Shown here: one piece after another, positions 29,763 through 37,215 of the stretch
Layout of the letters: each line of letters starts with the position of its first letter
Position numbering within the stretch: position 1 is the first letter of the stretch
DNA from: Marinobacter sp. EhC06
Lineage (GTDB): Bacteria > Pseudomonadota > Gammaproteobacteria > Pseudomonadales > Oleiphilaceae
Length of the DNA: 64,000 nt
Direction: 5' to 3'
NCBI RefSeq assembly: GCF_001650915.1
Contig: NZ_LXYO01000001.1
Location: forward strand, 475,879 to 539,878
The notes under the pieces: generated by a model
Told to the model about the DNA's origin: nothing
Database searches by the model: none
Seen by the model: the letters and a program-made list of their open reading frames with translations, nothing else
Program-made: the position numbers and the translations under genes

Positions 29763-31592
29763 ATGAGCCAAGACAACGTATCCGCACTGGACATCGCCCG
29801 CAGCCTTCCCGGGGTTTTTCGCCGACTGCCGGCGATTACCCGGGGTTTGTACTACTACTCCCTGAAGAACCAGAGTCGGGAACTGACCCTGGGCACGCTC
29901 ATCGAAAGCAACGCCGGGAGTGTCGGCGATCGACCCGCCATCCTGTTTGAAGACCGCTCGATCACCTGGAGCGAGCTTAATGGCTGGGCCAACCGAATCG
30001 CCCGCTACCTGCAGGACCGGGGGCTCGCCAAAGGCGATGCCATCGCGGTATTTCTGGAGAACCGTCCCGAACTGCTGGCCGTGGTGGCCGGCGCCGCCAA
30101 ACTCGGTGTCGCCTGCGCCATGCTCAACACCTCCCAGAAAGGCAAAGTACTCGAACACAGCATCAACCTGATTCAACCGAAAATGGTTGTTGTCGGCGAA
30201 GAGCTGGTGGAGGCCTTTGACGGCATCAGGGCAGAGATCAACACCGACCATCCGCAACCATTCCAGTTTCTGGCAGATACCAACACGCTAAACGCCTTTG
30301 GCGAAGCGCCGGCCGGCTACACCAACATGGCCGGAGAGGTGAGCACCTTCAATAGCGATGAGCCGGTTCTGAGCGATCTCCCGACAATGGGTGACACAGC
30401 CATCTACCTGTTCACCTCCGGCACTACCGGCCTGCCCAAGGCCGCCCCGGGCTCGCACCGAAAGTTCATCAAGGCCTATGGCGGCTTCGGCCTGATGTCC
30501 CTAGCCATGAAGCCGGAGGATGTTCTCTACTGCACCCTGCCCCTGTACCACGGCACCGCGCTGCTGGTCTGCTGGGGCTCCGTACTGGCCGGCGGCTCCG
30601 CTATTGCCCTGCGCCGCAAGTTCTCCGCCAGCGCCTTCTGGGACGATGTTCGCCGCTACCACGCCACCACCTTCGGCTACGTCGGCGAACTCTGCCGCTA
30701 CCTGTTGAATCAACCACCGAGCGAGCAGGACCGGAATCACAGCCTCACCAAAATGATCGGCAACGGCCTGCGGCCCTCCATCTGGAAGGAATTCAAAGAA
30801 CGCTTCGGCATCGAGACCGTGGCAGAACTCTATGCATCCAGCGAAGGCAACATCGGTTTCAGCAATTTTTTCAACATGGACAACACTGTGGGCTTCTCCA
30901 CCGCCCCTTACAAACTGGTGAAATTCCACGACGGCACCCGGGACCCGATCCGCGACGAAAAAGGCTTCATGCAGGAAGTGGCCAAGGGCCAGCCCGGCCT
31001 GTTGATCGGAGAGATCACCGAGAAGTGGTCATTCGAGGGTTACACCCAGAAAGACGCCACGGAAAAATCCATCCTCCGCAACGCCTTCAAGAAAGGCGAC
31101 GCCTGGTTCAATACCGGGGATGTCCTTAAACAAATCGGCTGCGGCCACTTGCAGTTCGTTGACCGCATGGGCGATACCTTCCGCTGGAAAGGCGAGAATG
31201 TCTCAACGACGGAAGTGGAAAACATCATCGACGGTTCCGGGATGGTGGAGGAAGCCATCGTCTACGGCGTCGAGATCCCCGGCACCAACGGCAAGGCCGG
31301 CATGGTGACGCTGGTTCCTAAGAGCAACGGCACTCCGTTCGACGCCAACAAACTGTTCACGTATCTCCGGGATAACCTGCCGGCCTATGCAGTGCCGGTG
31401 TTCGTGCGAGTAACCCATGCCATCGAGAAAACGGGGACGTTCAAGTACCGGAAGGTGGATATCCAGAAAGCGGGTTATTCGCTGGGAGACTCCGGTGACA
31501 ACATTTACGCCTGGTTGCCTCGGACTGACGGGTACACCCTGCTTACGCGTGAACTGGTTTCCGATATTAACGCGGGAAAAGTCCGGTTTTGA
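29763..31592 (+). CDS. atuH: Long-chain/terpenoid acyl-CoA synthetase
   Basis: A 609-residue AMP-forming acyl-CoA ligase starting MSQDNVSALDIARSLPGVFR; 18 in-frame codons upstream were left out because the ATG at SQDN is the natural start. ATP/AMP motifs are clear: IYLFTSGTTGLPKAAPGSHRKF, LYASSEGNIGF, WFNTGDVLKQIGCGHLQFVDRMGDTFRWKGENVSTTEVE, and a C-terminal KTGTFKYRKVDIQ. The sequence is of the very-long-chain/fatty-acid-transport-protein type. It would activate citronellic or geranic acid to the CoA ester, the entry step of the pathway. It is the last atu gene and is followed by two palindromic elements. Confidence 0.87.
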   Translation: MSQDNVSALDIARSLPGVFRRLPAITRGLYYYSLKNQSRELTLGTLIESNAGSVGDRPAILFEDRSITWSELNGWANRIARYLQDRGLAKGDAIAVFLENRPELLAVVAGAAKLGVACAMLNTSQKGKVLEHSINLIQPKMVVVGEELVEAFDGIRAEINTDHPQPFQFLADTNTLNAFGEAPAGYTNMAGEVSTFNSDEPVLSDLPTMGDTAIYLFTSGTTGLPKAAPGSHRKFIKAYGGFGLMSLAMKPEDVLYCTLPLYHGTALLVCWGSVLAGGSAIALRRKFSASAFWDDVRRYHATTFGYVGELCRYLLNQPPSEQDRNHSLTKMIGNGLRPSIWKEFKERFGIETVAELYASSEGNIGFSNFFNMDNTVGFSTAPYKLVKFHDGTRDPIRDEKGFMQEVAKGQPGLLIGEITEKWSFEGYTQKDATEKSILRNAFKKGDAWFNTGDVLKQIGCGHLQFVDRMGDTFRWKGENVSTTEVENIIDGSGMVEEAIVYGVEIPGTNGKAGMVTLVPKSNGTPFDANKLFTYLRDNLPAYAVPVFVRVTHAIEKTGTFKYRKVDIQKAGYSLGDSGDNIYAWLPRTDGYTLLTRELVSDINAGKVRF

Positions 31593-31637
31593 TGTTGACT
31601 GCTAGTTTTGGCGCCTAGCCTGCTAGATCTGAAGGCT

Positions 31638-31745
31638 GCATCGCTGGGGACCGCCTCCCAAAAACCGCTACGAGCACATCCATGTGCGCTTGTTTCGGGC
31701 CATCCATGGCCCTCTACATTTTTGGGAGGCGGTCCCCAGCGATGC
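31638..31745 (-). repeat. Palindromic atu-locus element, copy 6 (after atuH)
   Basis: Perfect 27-bp inverted arms (31638-31664 and 31719-31745) enclose a 54-nt core. On the minus strand the core shows mini-hairpins GGGCCATGGATGGCCC and GCACATGGATGTGC. Hairpin 2 is identical to that of copies 3, 5 and 7 although this copy points the other way. Arm ends next to the core are AAAAA/TTTTT. Confidence 0.92.
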
Positions 31746-31814
31746 GGTCGTGCAACGTCGATATCGCCCGGCGAGTCAGGCTTCAATATTGTCGATATAC
31801 CTCAAATGTCAGAA

Positions 31815-31924
31815 GTTGCCGGTTGGAAGCCCTTCCCAAAAATGTCGGCGGCCATGGATGGCCGACGCCAAGCGCACATGGATGTGCTCGTAGCGGTTTT
31901 TGGGAAGGGCTTCCAACCGGCAAC
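31815..31924 (+). repeat. Palindromic atu-locus element, copy 7 (after atuH)
   Basis: Perfect 28-bp inverted arms (31815-31842 and 31897-31924) enclose a 54-nt core that is the same as copy 3 (GGCCATGGATGGCC and GCACATGGATGTGC hairpins). It is the second member of a pair with copy 6 in the opposite orientation, the same layout as copies 2 and 3. Copies 6 and 7 fill most of the 361-bp gap between atuH and the converging quinone oxidoreductase gene; the 69 bp between them show nothing else. Confidence 0.92.
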
Positions 31925-31953
31925 CTCCCAAAGCTTTAAGACTACGATAAAAC

Positions 31954-32934
31954 TCAGGAGCCGACCTTAAGCACCACCTTGCCGGTCGCTTTCCGCTCGG
32001 TCAGAGCACCTAGCGCCTTTGCGTAATCCTCAAATTCGTAAACAGCACTGATCTTCGGATCAATCTTGCCTTCGGCATAGAGCTTCATCAGCTCCATCAT
32101 GTTCTGGGCGCTGGTCTCCGGCTCGCGTTGGGTAAAGCTGCCCCAGAATACGCCGACCACCGAACAGCCTTTCAGAAGGGTCAAATTTGCCGGGATCTTC
32201 GGAATGTCACCGGCGGCAAACCCGATGATCAGGTGACGGCCATTCCATCCCATGGCACGAAGGGCCTGTTCGGTGAAGTCACCGCCGACAGGATCGTAGA
32301 TCACATCCACGCCCTTGCTGTGGGTTAGTTTTTTGACCGCGTCTTTGAGAGGCTCTTCGGTGTAGTTGATCAGCTCATCGGCGCCGGCTTCCTTGGCAAC
32401 CGCAAGCTTTTCGGCGGAACTGGCGGCCGCAATCACCTTTGCACCCATGGCCTTGCCGAGCTCGACCGTTGCCAGACCAACGCCGCCGCTCGCGCCCAGT
32501 ACCAGAAGCGTCTCGCCAGGCTGAAGGTTGCCGCGCTGTTTGAGGGCGTAATAGGAGGTGCCGTAAACCATGGTGAAGGCGGCCGCCTTCTCATCAGACA
32601 TGCCATCAGGAACAGGCAGGAGGTTCTGCTCCGGTACGATCACTTCTTCTGCAAAGGCGCCATAACCGGTGAGCCCTGCGACACGATCGCCCACTTTGAA
32701 ACGGGTTACCTTGTCGCCAACCTCGATAACCTCACCCGCCATTTCACCACCCGGGGAAAAAGGCAGGCTCGGCTTCAGCTGGTATTTGTTTTCAATAATG
32801 AGGGTGTCCGGGAAATTCAGGCCGGCGGCTTTTACGCGTACTTTCACGCCGCGGCCTTTCACCTCAGGACTGGGAACATCTTCGATGACCAGCGTCTCGG
32901 CCGGACCATATTCCTTGCAGAGGATGGCTTTCAT
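31954..32934 (-). CDS. NADPH:quinone oxidoreductase-family enzyme (MDR/QOR)
   Basis: A 326-residue zinc-independent medium-chain dehydrogenase/reductase. I start at MKAILCKEYGPAETLVIEDV; thirty further in-frame codons upstream are out of character and a GGAGAG site precedes this ATG. Family features are GLNFPDTLIIENKYQ, PFSPGGEMAGEVIEVGDKV, the NADPH Rossmann loop LVLGASGGVGLATVELGKAMGA, and DVIYDPVGGDFTEQALRAM. It lacks the structural and catalytic zinc ligands of alcohol dehydrogenases. It would reduce quinones or enones with NADPH. It converges on the atu operon across two palindromic elements; a functional link to terpene breakdown is possible but unproven. Confidence 0.9.
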   Translation of the reverse strand: MKAILCKEYGPAETLVIEDVPSPEVKGRGVKVRVKAAGLNFPDTLIIENKYQLKPSLPFSPGGEMAGEVIEVGDKVTRFKVGDRVAGLTGYGAFAEEVIVPEQNLLPVPDGMSDEKAAAFTMVYGTSYYALKQRGNLQPGETLLVLGASGGVGLATVELGKAMGAKVIAAASSAEKLAVAKEAGADELINYTEEPLKDAVKKLTHSKGVDVIYDPVGGDFTEQALRAMGWNGRHLIIGFAAGDIPKIPANLTLLKGCSVVGVFWGSFTQREPETSAQNMMELMKLYAEGKIDPKISAVYEFEDYAKALGALTERKATGKVVLKVGS

Positions 32935-33079
32935 GAACTCTCCATTTTTGTTTGATCGGGTTCCAGGCGGCACTCGCCTGCGATTGTTATCCGTCAAGCT
33001 AAACAGAGTCTTATCATGAAGCAAATAAAGTTCTTTTATTCAAACGCATAAGCCGGGCTTATTTCTTACAGCGATTCCA

Positions 33080-33646
33080 TCAGAGCATGGTCCCGCCGAT
33101 CACCAGAGCCCCTACCAGAACCAGGCCGGCCACAATCAGGCCCACTTTCATCCCGGAGGACAACACCTGGGGCGCATCGCCGACGGATTTATGATCATCA
33201 TGGCTACCCAGATTCTGATCCTGGCTGGAGTTGCGTATGAGTTCGATCATTTTCTCACACTGATCCGATGTGAAAGAGGAAGGCTCGAAGGATTCCAGCC
33301 CCTGCTCGTCCAGAAACTTCCGGACATCCCGGGACAGCGGCACATACTTCATAGACCAGTTGCTGAAGGTTCGACCGGACAGCGGTTCCTCAATAAGAGT
33401 CACGATATTCCGATGGCGTTCGTCTTTCAAAATGCGATCGTAGATCCTCCGTACCGCATCCTCCTCACCTTCCAGGTACTGGAAAAAACGATTGTTACCG
33501 TAATACAGGCCACCGACCAGCTGGTCCTTGGCGTTGTTTTTTCGGGAGGTCATCAGGATTCGCGCAACGTGAGGCTCCACCCCTTTTTCCACCGGCTTGG
33601 CTTCGAACGTGGCTTCACTGGCATAGGCCAGACGCATCAAGGACAT
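33080..33646 (-). CDS. BLUF blue-light sensor with C-terminal membrane anchor
   Basis: A 188-residue protein starting MSLMRLAYAS, with GGAG six bases before the ATG. The BLUF FAD-binding domain spans about residues 1-95. The photocycle residues are visible: Tyr8 (RLAYAS), Asn38 (SRKNNAKDQLVGGLYY) and Gln56 (RFFQYLEG). The Asn-Gln spacing of 18 matches the family, though there are about six extra residues between Tyr8 and Asn38. A polar linker (about 130-165) leads to a single hydrophobic helix at the extreme C-terminus (VGLIVAGLVLVGALVIGG), a tail anchor. No output domain such as EAL or GGDEF is fused, so it must act through a partner. No obvious partner gene adjoins it. Confidence 0.9.
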   Translation of the reverse strand: MSLMRLAYASEATFEAKPVEKGVEPHVARILMTSRKNNAKDQLVGGLYYGNNRFFQYLEGEEDAVRRIYDRILKDERHRNIVTLIEEPLSGRTFSNWSMKYVPLSRDVRKFLDEQGLESFEPSSFTSDQCEKMIELIRNSSQDQNLGSHDDHKSVGDAPQVLSSGMKVGLIVAGLVLVGALVIGGTML

Positions 33647-33839
33647 AGCAGCTCCGTACAACAGGATAGAGGTAAGATGAATGCAACATACGCTTGAAAG
33701 TGTCGTTATGGATCACAGTCCCGGCTGGCCGTAAAACCTGCCAGACCGGATCTTTAGATGAAAGAACGGGTGTTTTCCGCTATCCTCCGCGCTCAAAATG
33801 ACGCTATAAGGCCATTCTTCGCCTCTCCCGGGTTCCGCC

Positions 33840-34457
33840 ATGCTCGACATCATCTACATACTTGAAATGATTGGAATCGTCGCATTCGCGATTTCCGGCA
33901 TGATCGTGGCGCGCTCCAAGAATATGGATCCTGTGGGCGTATTTACCATCGGATTTATCACAGCCCTGGGCGGCGGTACCTTGCGGGACCTGATCATGGA
34001 CAACCACCCGCTCTACTGGATCAAGCATGAGGAACAGCCCATGCTGATTCTGGCCATGGCTGTTGTCTTCAGTTACTGGAAACGGGCTGAGCGGCTCCGG
34101 GAGTCCAGAATCGTATTTCCGGACGCTATCGGACTCGGGGTGTTTTCCATTCTTGGTGCCCAGCTGGCACTCGACCTGGGGCACTCCTGGTTTATCGCCT
34201 CCCTGCTCGGGGTCATGACCGGCACCTTTGGCGGTGCACTGCGAGACACCCTTTGTAACGAAGTGCCCTACATATTCCGCAAAGACCAGATCTACGCGTC
34301 CATTTCCTTTGCCGGTTGCTGGCTGTACTTCGTGTGCCAGTGGTTCCTTGATAACGAAGCTCTGCCCCTGACCATTGGCCTGCTTTTCATCGTGATAGTG
34401 CGCATGCTGGCCGTGCGGTTTGATATCCGGCTGCAGCGGGATCCTCGCAGTAACTAG
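33840..34457 (+). CDS. TRIC-type (UPF0126/YicG) inner-membrane channel protein
   Basis: A 205-residue membrane protein of about seven helices belonging to the trimeric intracellular cation channel-like family, which forms potassium-permeable channels in prokaryotes. Two inverted repeats of the family motif are visible: AISGMIVARSKNMDPVGVFTIGFITALGGGTLRDLI and GAQLALDLGHSWFIASLLGVMTGTFGGALRDTLCNEVP. Its length is typical. It stands alone between the divergent BLUF gene and the purine salvage genes. Confidence 0.9.
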   Translation: MLDIIYILEMIGIVAFAISGMIVARSKNMDPVGVFTIGFITALGGGTLRDLIMDNHPLYWIKHEEQPMLILAMAVVFSYWKRAERLRESRIVFPDAIGLGVFSILGAQLALDLGHSWFIASLLGVMTGTFGGALRDTLCNEVPYIFRKDQIYASISFAGCWLYFVCQWFLDNEALPLTIGLLFIVIVRMLAVRFDIRLQRDPRSN

Positions 34458-34608
34458 CCACTCCGTCAGTCTGACGAACTGTCAATCATCCCTTGGCCTG
34501 AGACAGATGAGCCGGTAATATTGCCGTTTTTTCACGCAATTCACGATTTCCGCACAGACCAGACTTCCAAACACTAACTTTCAGCATCCTGTGAGGCAGA
34601 CACCCGTC

Positions 34609-35907
34609 ATGCTTGAACGACTGTTCCAACTCCAGGCCCACGGCACCACTGTTCGTAAAGAAGTGGTTGCGGGCATTACCACCTTCCTGACCATGGCGTA
34701 CATCATCGTGGTCAACCCGAGCATCCTGTCGTCTACCGGCATGGATTTCGGGGCTGTCTTCGTTGCTACCTGCCTTGCAGCCGTTATCGGCACCCTGATC
34801 ATGGGACTCTGGGCCAACTACCCGATCGCTCTGGCGCCGGGCATGGGGTTGAACGCCTTTTTCTCCTTTACGGTCGTTGGCAGCATGGGCTACAGCTGGC
34901 AGGTGGCGTTGGGAGCGGTGTTCATTTCCGGCTTCCTGTTCTTCCTGCTGAGCATTTTCAAGGTCCGCGAATGGATCATTAACAGTATTCCCATGTCCCT
35001 GCGCTTTGGCATATCCGCCGGCATTGGCTTCTTCCTGGCCCTAATTGCCCTGAAAAATGCCGGTATTGTCGTGGACCACCCGGCCACGCTCGTGGGGCTG
35101 GGCGAAGTGAAGGTTGCAGAGAGCCTGCTGTTCTTTGGCGGCTTCTTGTTGATCTGCGCGCTGTCGTTCCGTCAGGTCACCGGCGCCGTCATGATTGGCA
35201 TTATCGCGGTTACCGGCGCTGCCATGGCGCTCGGGATGGTGGAGTACAAAGGCTTTGTTTCCGCCCCTCCCAGCCTGGCACCGACCTTTATGCAGCTGGA
35301 TCTTGCCGGCGCCCTGAATATAGGCATGATCAGCGTGATCTTTGCGTTTCTGTTTGTCGATTTGTTTGACACTTCCGGAACGCTGATCGGTGCCGCCCAG
35401 CGCGGCGGGCTGCTGGACAAGGACGGCAAACTGCCGCGTCTTGGCCGTGCCCTGATGTCAGATTCGGTTGCGACCATGTCCGGTGCTGCCCTCGGTACCT
35501 CCACCACCACCAGCTACATCGAGTCCACGGCGGGCATTTCCGCCGGCGGGCGTACCGGCCTGACAGCTGTGGTTGTTGCCGCACTGTTCCTGGCGTGTCT
35601 GCTTCTCTCCCCCATTGCCAGCATCATTCCGGCCTACGCCACTGCTCCGGCACTGCTTTACGTCGCGGTTCTGATGGCCAGCGGCCTCAAATTGATTGAC
35701 TGGGATGACGTAACCGACGCGGCCCCGGCTGTGGTCACCGCCCTGATGATGCCGCTGACCTTCTCCATCGCCAACGGCATCGCGCTGGGATTCATCACCT
35801 ACGCCATCCTGAAGGCGTTGAGCGGTCGCTGGGCGGATCTGAACGCCAGTGTTGTTATCATTGCCGTTGTCTTTGTTCTGAAATTCATTTTCCTGGATGC
35901 GGCCTGA
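34609..35907 (+). CDS. NCS2/AzgA-like purine (adenine/guanine/hypoxanthine) permease
   Basis: A 432-residue, roughly 12-14-helix nucleobase permease. I start at MLERLFQLQAHGTTVRKEVVAG; an in-frame GTG 18 bases upstream is possible. Characteristic stretches are ITTFLTMAYIIVVNPSILSSTGMD, ANYPIALAPGMGLNAFFSFTVV, FAFLFVDLFDTSGTLIGAAQRGGLLD, and GTSTTTSYIESTAGISAGGRTGL, all typical of the AzgA/PbuG/GhxP group. It would import purine bases by proton symport. The apt gene follows 30 bp downstream, so import and phosphoribosylation are co-transcribed. The stop codon sits in the loop of a 10-bp hairpin. Confidence 0.93.
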   Translation: MLERLFQLQAHGTTVRKEVVAGITTFLTMAYIIVVNPSILSSTGMDFGAVFVATCLAAVIGTLIMGLWANYPIALAPGMGLNAFFSFTVVGSMGYSWQVALGAVFISGFLFFLLSIFKVREWIINSIPMSLRFGISAGIGFFLALIALKNAGIVVDHPATLVGLGEVKVAESLLFFGGFLLICALSFRQVTGAVMIGIIAVTGAAMALGMVEYKGFVSAPPSLAPTFMQLDLAGALNIGMISVIFAFLFVDLFDTSGTLIGAAQRGGLLDKDGKLPRLGRALMSDSVATMSGAALGTSTTTSYIESTAGISAGGRTGLTAVVVAALFLACLLLSPIASIIPAYATAPALLYVAVLMASGLKLIDWDDVTDAAPAVVTALMMPLTFSIANGIALGFITYAILKALSGRWADLNASVVIIAVVFVLKFIFLDAA

Positions 35908-35918
35908 TCCGCATCCAG
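35893..35918 (+). other. Intercistronic hairpin with the permease stop codon in its loop
   Basis: A perfect 10-bp stem (ctggatgcgg / ccgcatccag) with a six-base loop containing the TGA of the permease gene. No T-run follows, so it is unlikely to be a full terminator. It could limit ribosome re-entry or protect the upstream message and so set the permease/apt ratio. Confidence 0.45.
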
Positions 35919-35937
35919 AGCATTAACCGGAACGTCT

Positions 35938-36480
35938 ATGGATTATTTTTCTGAGAGCATCAAAAAGGCTATTCGCACGGTCCCGGACTGGCCGAAGCCC
36001 GGCGTGGCCTTTCGCGATATCACCACGGTACTGCAGGACAAAACCGCTTTCCGGAAGCTGATTGATGCCTTCGTACACCGGTATCATGGCCACAAGATTG
36101 ATGCGGTAGCAGCGGTAGACGCGCGCGGGTTCATCATCGGCTCGGCACTGGCCTATGAGCTCAACGCCTCCCTGGTGCTGGTCCGCAAGAAAGGCAAGCT
36201 GCCCTTCGATACCCTGGTGGAAGACTACGAGCTTGAATACGGTACCGCCTCTGTTGAACTGCATAAGGATGCCTTCAAGCCGGGTGACAAAGTGGTCCTG
36301 GTGGACGACCTGATTGCCACTGGTGGCACCATGCTGGCGGCTACCCGCCTGATCCGCCGGATCGGCGCAGAGATTGTGGAAGTGGCAGCCATGATTGATC
36401 TTCCGGATCTCGGTGGCTCCCGCAAGCTGCAGGACGAAGGCCTTCAGGTTTATACTGTTTGCTCGTTTGAAGGGGAATAA
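35938..36480 (+). CDS. apt: Adenine phosphoribosyltransferase
   Basis: A 180-residue type I phosphoribosyltransferase that converts adenine and PRPP to AMP. The N-terminus [28 protein letters not shown] is typical of Apt, and the PRPP loop [18 protein letters not shown] is intact. [28 protein letters not shown] completes the family signature. Together with the preceding purine permease it forms a salvage pair. Confidence 0.96.
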   Translation: MDYFSESIKKAIRTVPDWPKPGVAFRDITTVLQDKTAFRKLIDAFVHRYHGHKIDAVAAVDARGFIIGSALAYELNASLVLVRKKGKLPFDTLVEDYELEYGTASVELHKDAFKPGDKVVLVDDLIATGGTMLAATRLIRRIGAEIVEVAAMIDLPDLGGSRKLQDEGLQVYTVCSFEGE

Positions 36481-36503
36481 TCAACGGCAGACAGGAGGCG
36501 ACC

Positions 36504-37166
36504 ATGCCGGATTACCAACACCACTGGAAAGACGGCACTGCCGTCCATCTACCACTGGGAAAAATTGTCTGCATTGGTCGCAATTACGCCGAGCATGCCC
36601 GGGAGCTCAACAACCCGGTACCGGATGAACCTCTGCTGTTCATCAAGCCCGCCACCTCGGCCGTGCATATTACCCGCCCCCTGAATTTCCCGAGGAACCA
36701 GGGGGCGGTTCACTTCGAGACCGAACTGGCGGTTCTTATCGGTCGCCCACTGACCCGGGCATCGGCCAGTGAGGCCAAAACCGCCATCCTCGGCTACGGC
36801 CTGGCTCTGGACCTCACCTTGAGGGACCTCCAGACCACGCTGAAAGAGAAAGGTCAGCCATGGGAGCGCGCCAAGGGGTTCGATGGCGCCTGCCCCCTGT
36901 CACCGTTCGTCTCCGCCGATAAGTTTTCCGAGGGTCCCATCCACTTCACGCTGGACATTGACGGCAGCCGCCAACAAACCGGCGATACCGGTGACATGCT
37001 GAACCCGATCGTGCCCCTGATCGCTCACATCAGCAGCCAGTTCACTCTTCTGCCGGGCGATGTCGTTCTGACCGGCACGCCCAAAGGTGTTGGTCCACTG
37101 AGCTCCGGCCAGACGCTTTCCCTTGAACTGGAGGACCTGCTGTTCGTGGAGACCAAAGTGGTTTAA
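36504..37166 (+). CDS. Fumarylacetoacetate hydrolase (FAH) family protein, YcgM-like
   Basis: A 220-residue cytoplasmic metal-dependent enzyme of the short FAH family (oxaloacetate decarboxylase, acylpyruvase or tautomerase activities are known there). Visible features are KIVCIGRNYAEHARELNNPVPDEPLLFIKP, the metal-ligand region VHFETELAVLIG, and the C-terminal LLPGDVVLTGTPKGVGPL. An AGGAGG site precedes the ATG. It follows apt by 23 bp and precedes the ABC1 kinase gene by about 50 bp. The exact substrate is not evident. Confidence 0.9.
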   Translation: MPDYQHHWKDGTAVHLPLGKIVCIGRNYAEHARELNNPVPDEPLLFIKPATSAVHITRPLNFPRNQGAVHFETELAVLIGRPLTRASASEAKTAILGYGLALDLTLRDLQTTLKEKGQPWERAKGFDGACPLSPFVSADKFSEGPIHFTLDIDGSRQQTGDTGDMLNPIVPLIAHISSQFTLLPGDVVLTGTPKGVGPLSSGQTLSLELEDLLFVETKVV

Positions 37167-37215
37167 CGTGCAGGGCCGGCTAAACCCAAATCCGGTCAAA
37201 GGCGTACATCTGTTT

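Noticed and set aside
21535..31924. The seven palindromes as a CRISPR array or as ordinary Rho-independent terminators
   Set aside because: Spacing is irregular, genes lie between copies, arms differ, and no T-run follows any right arm; cores are folded hairpins rather than repeat-spacer units.
21535..31924. The seven palindromes as insertion sequences
   Set aside because: Each is about 110 bp with no ORF and no shared terminal ends; a MITE-like origin remains possible but fixed TIRs are absent.
34464..34476. Palindrome cgtcag-t-ctgacg after the TRIC gene as terminator
   Set aside because: Short stem with one-base centre and no T-run; no support for a function.
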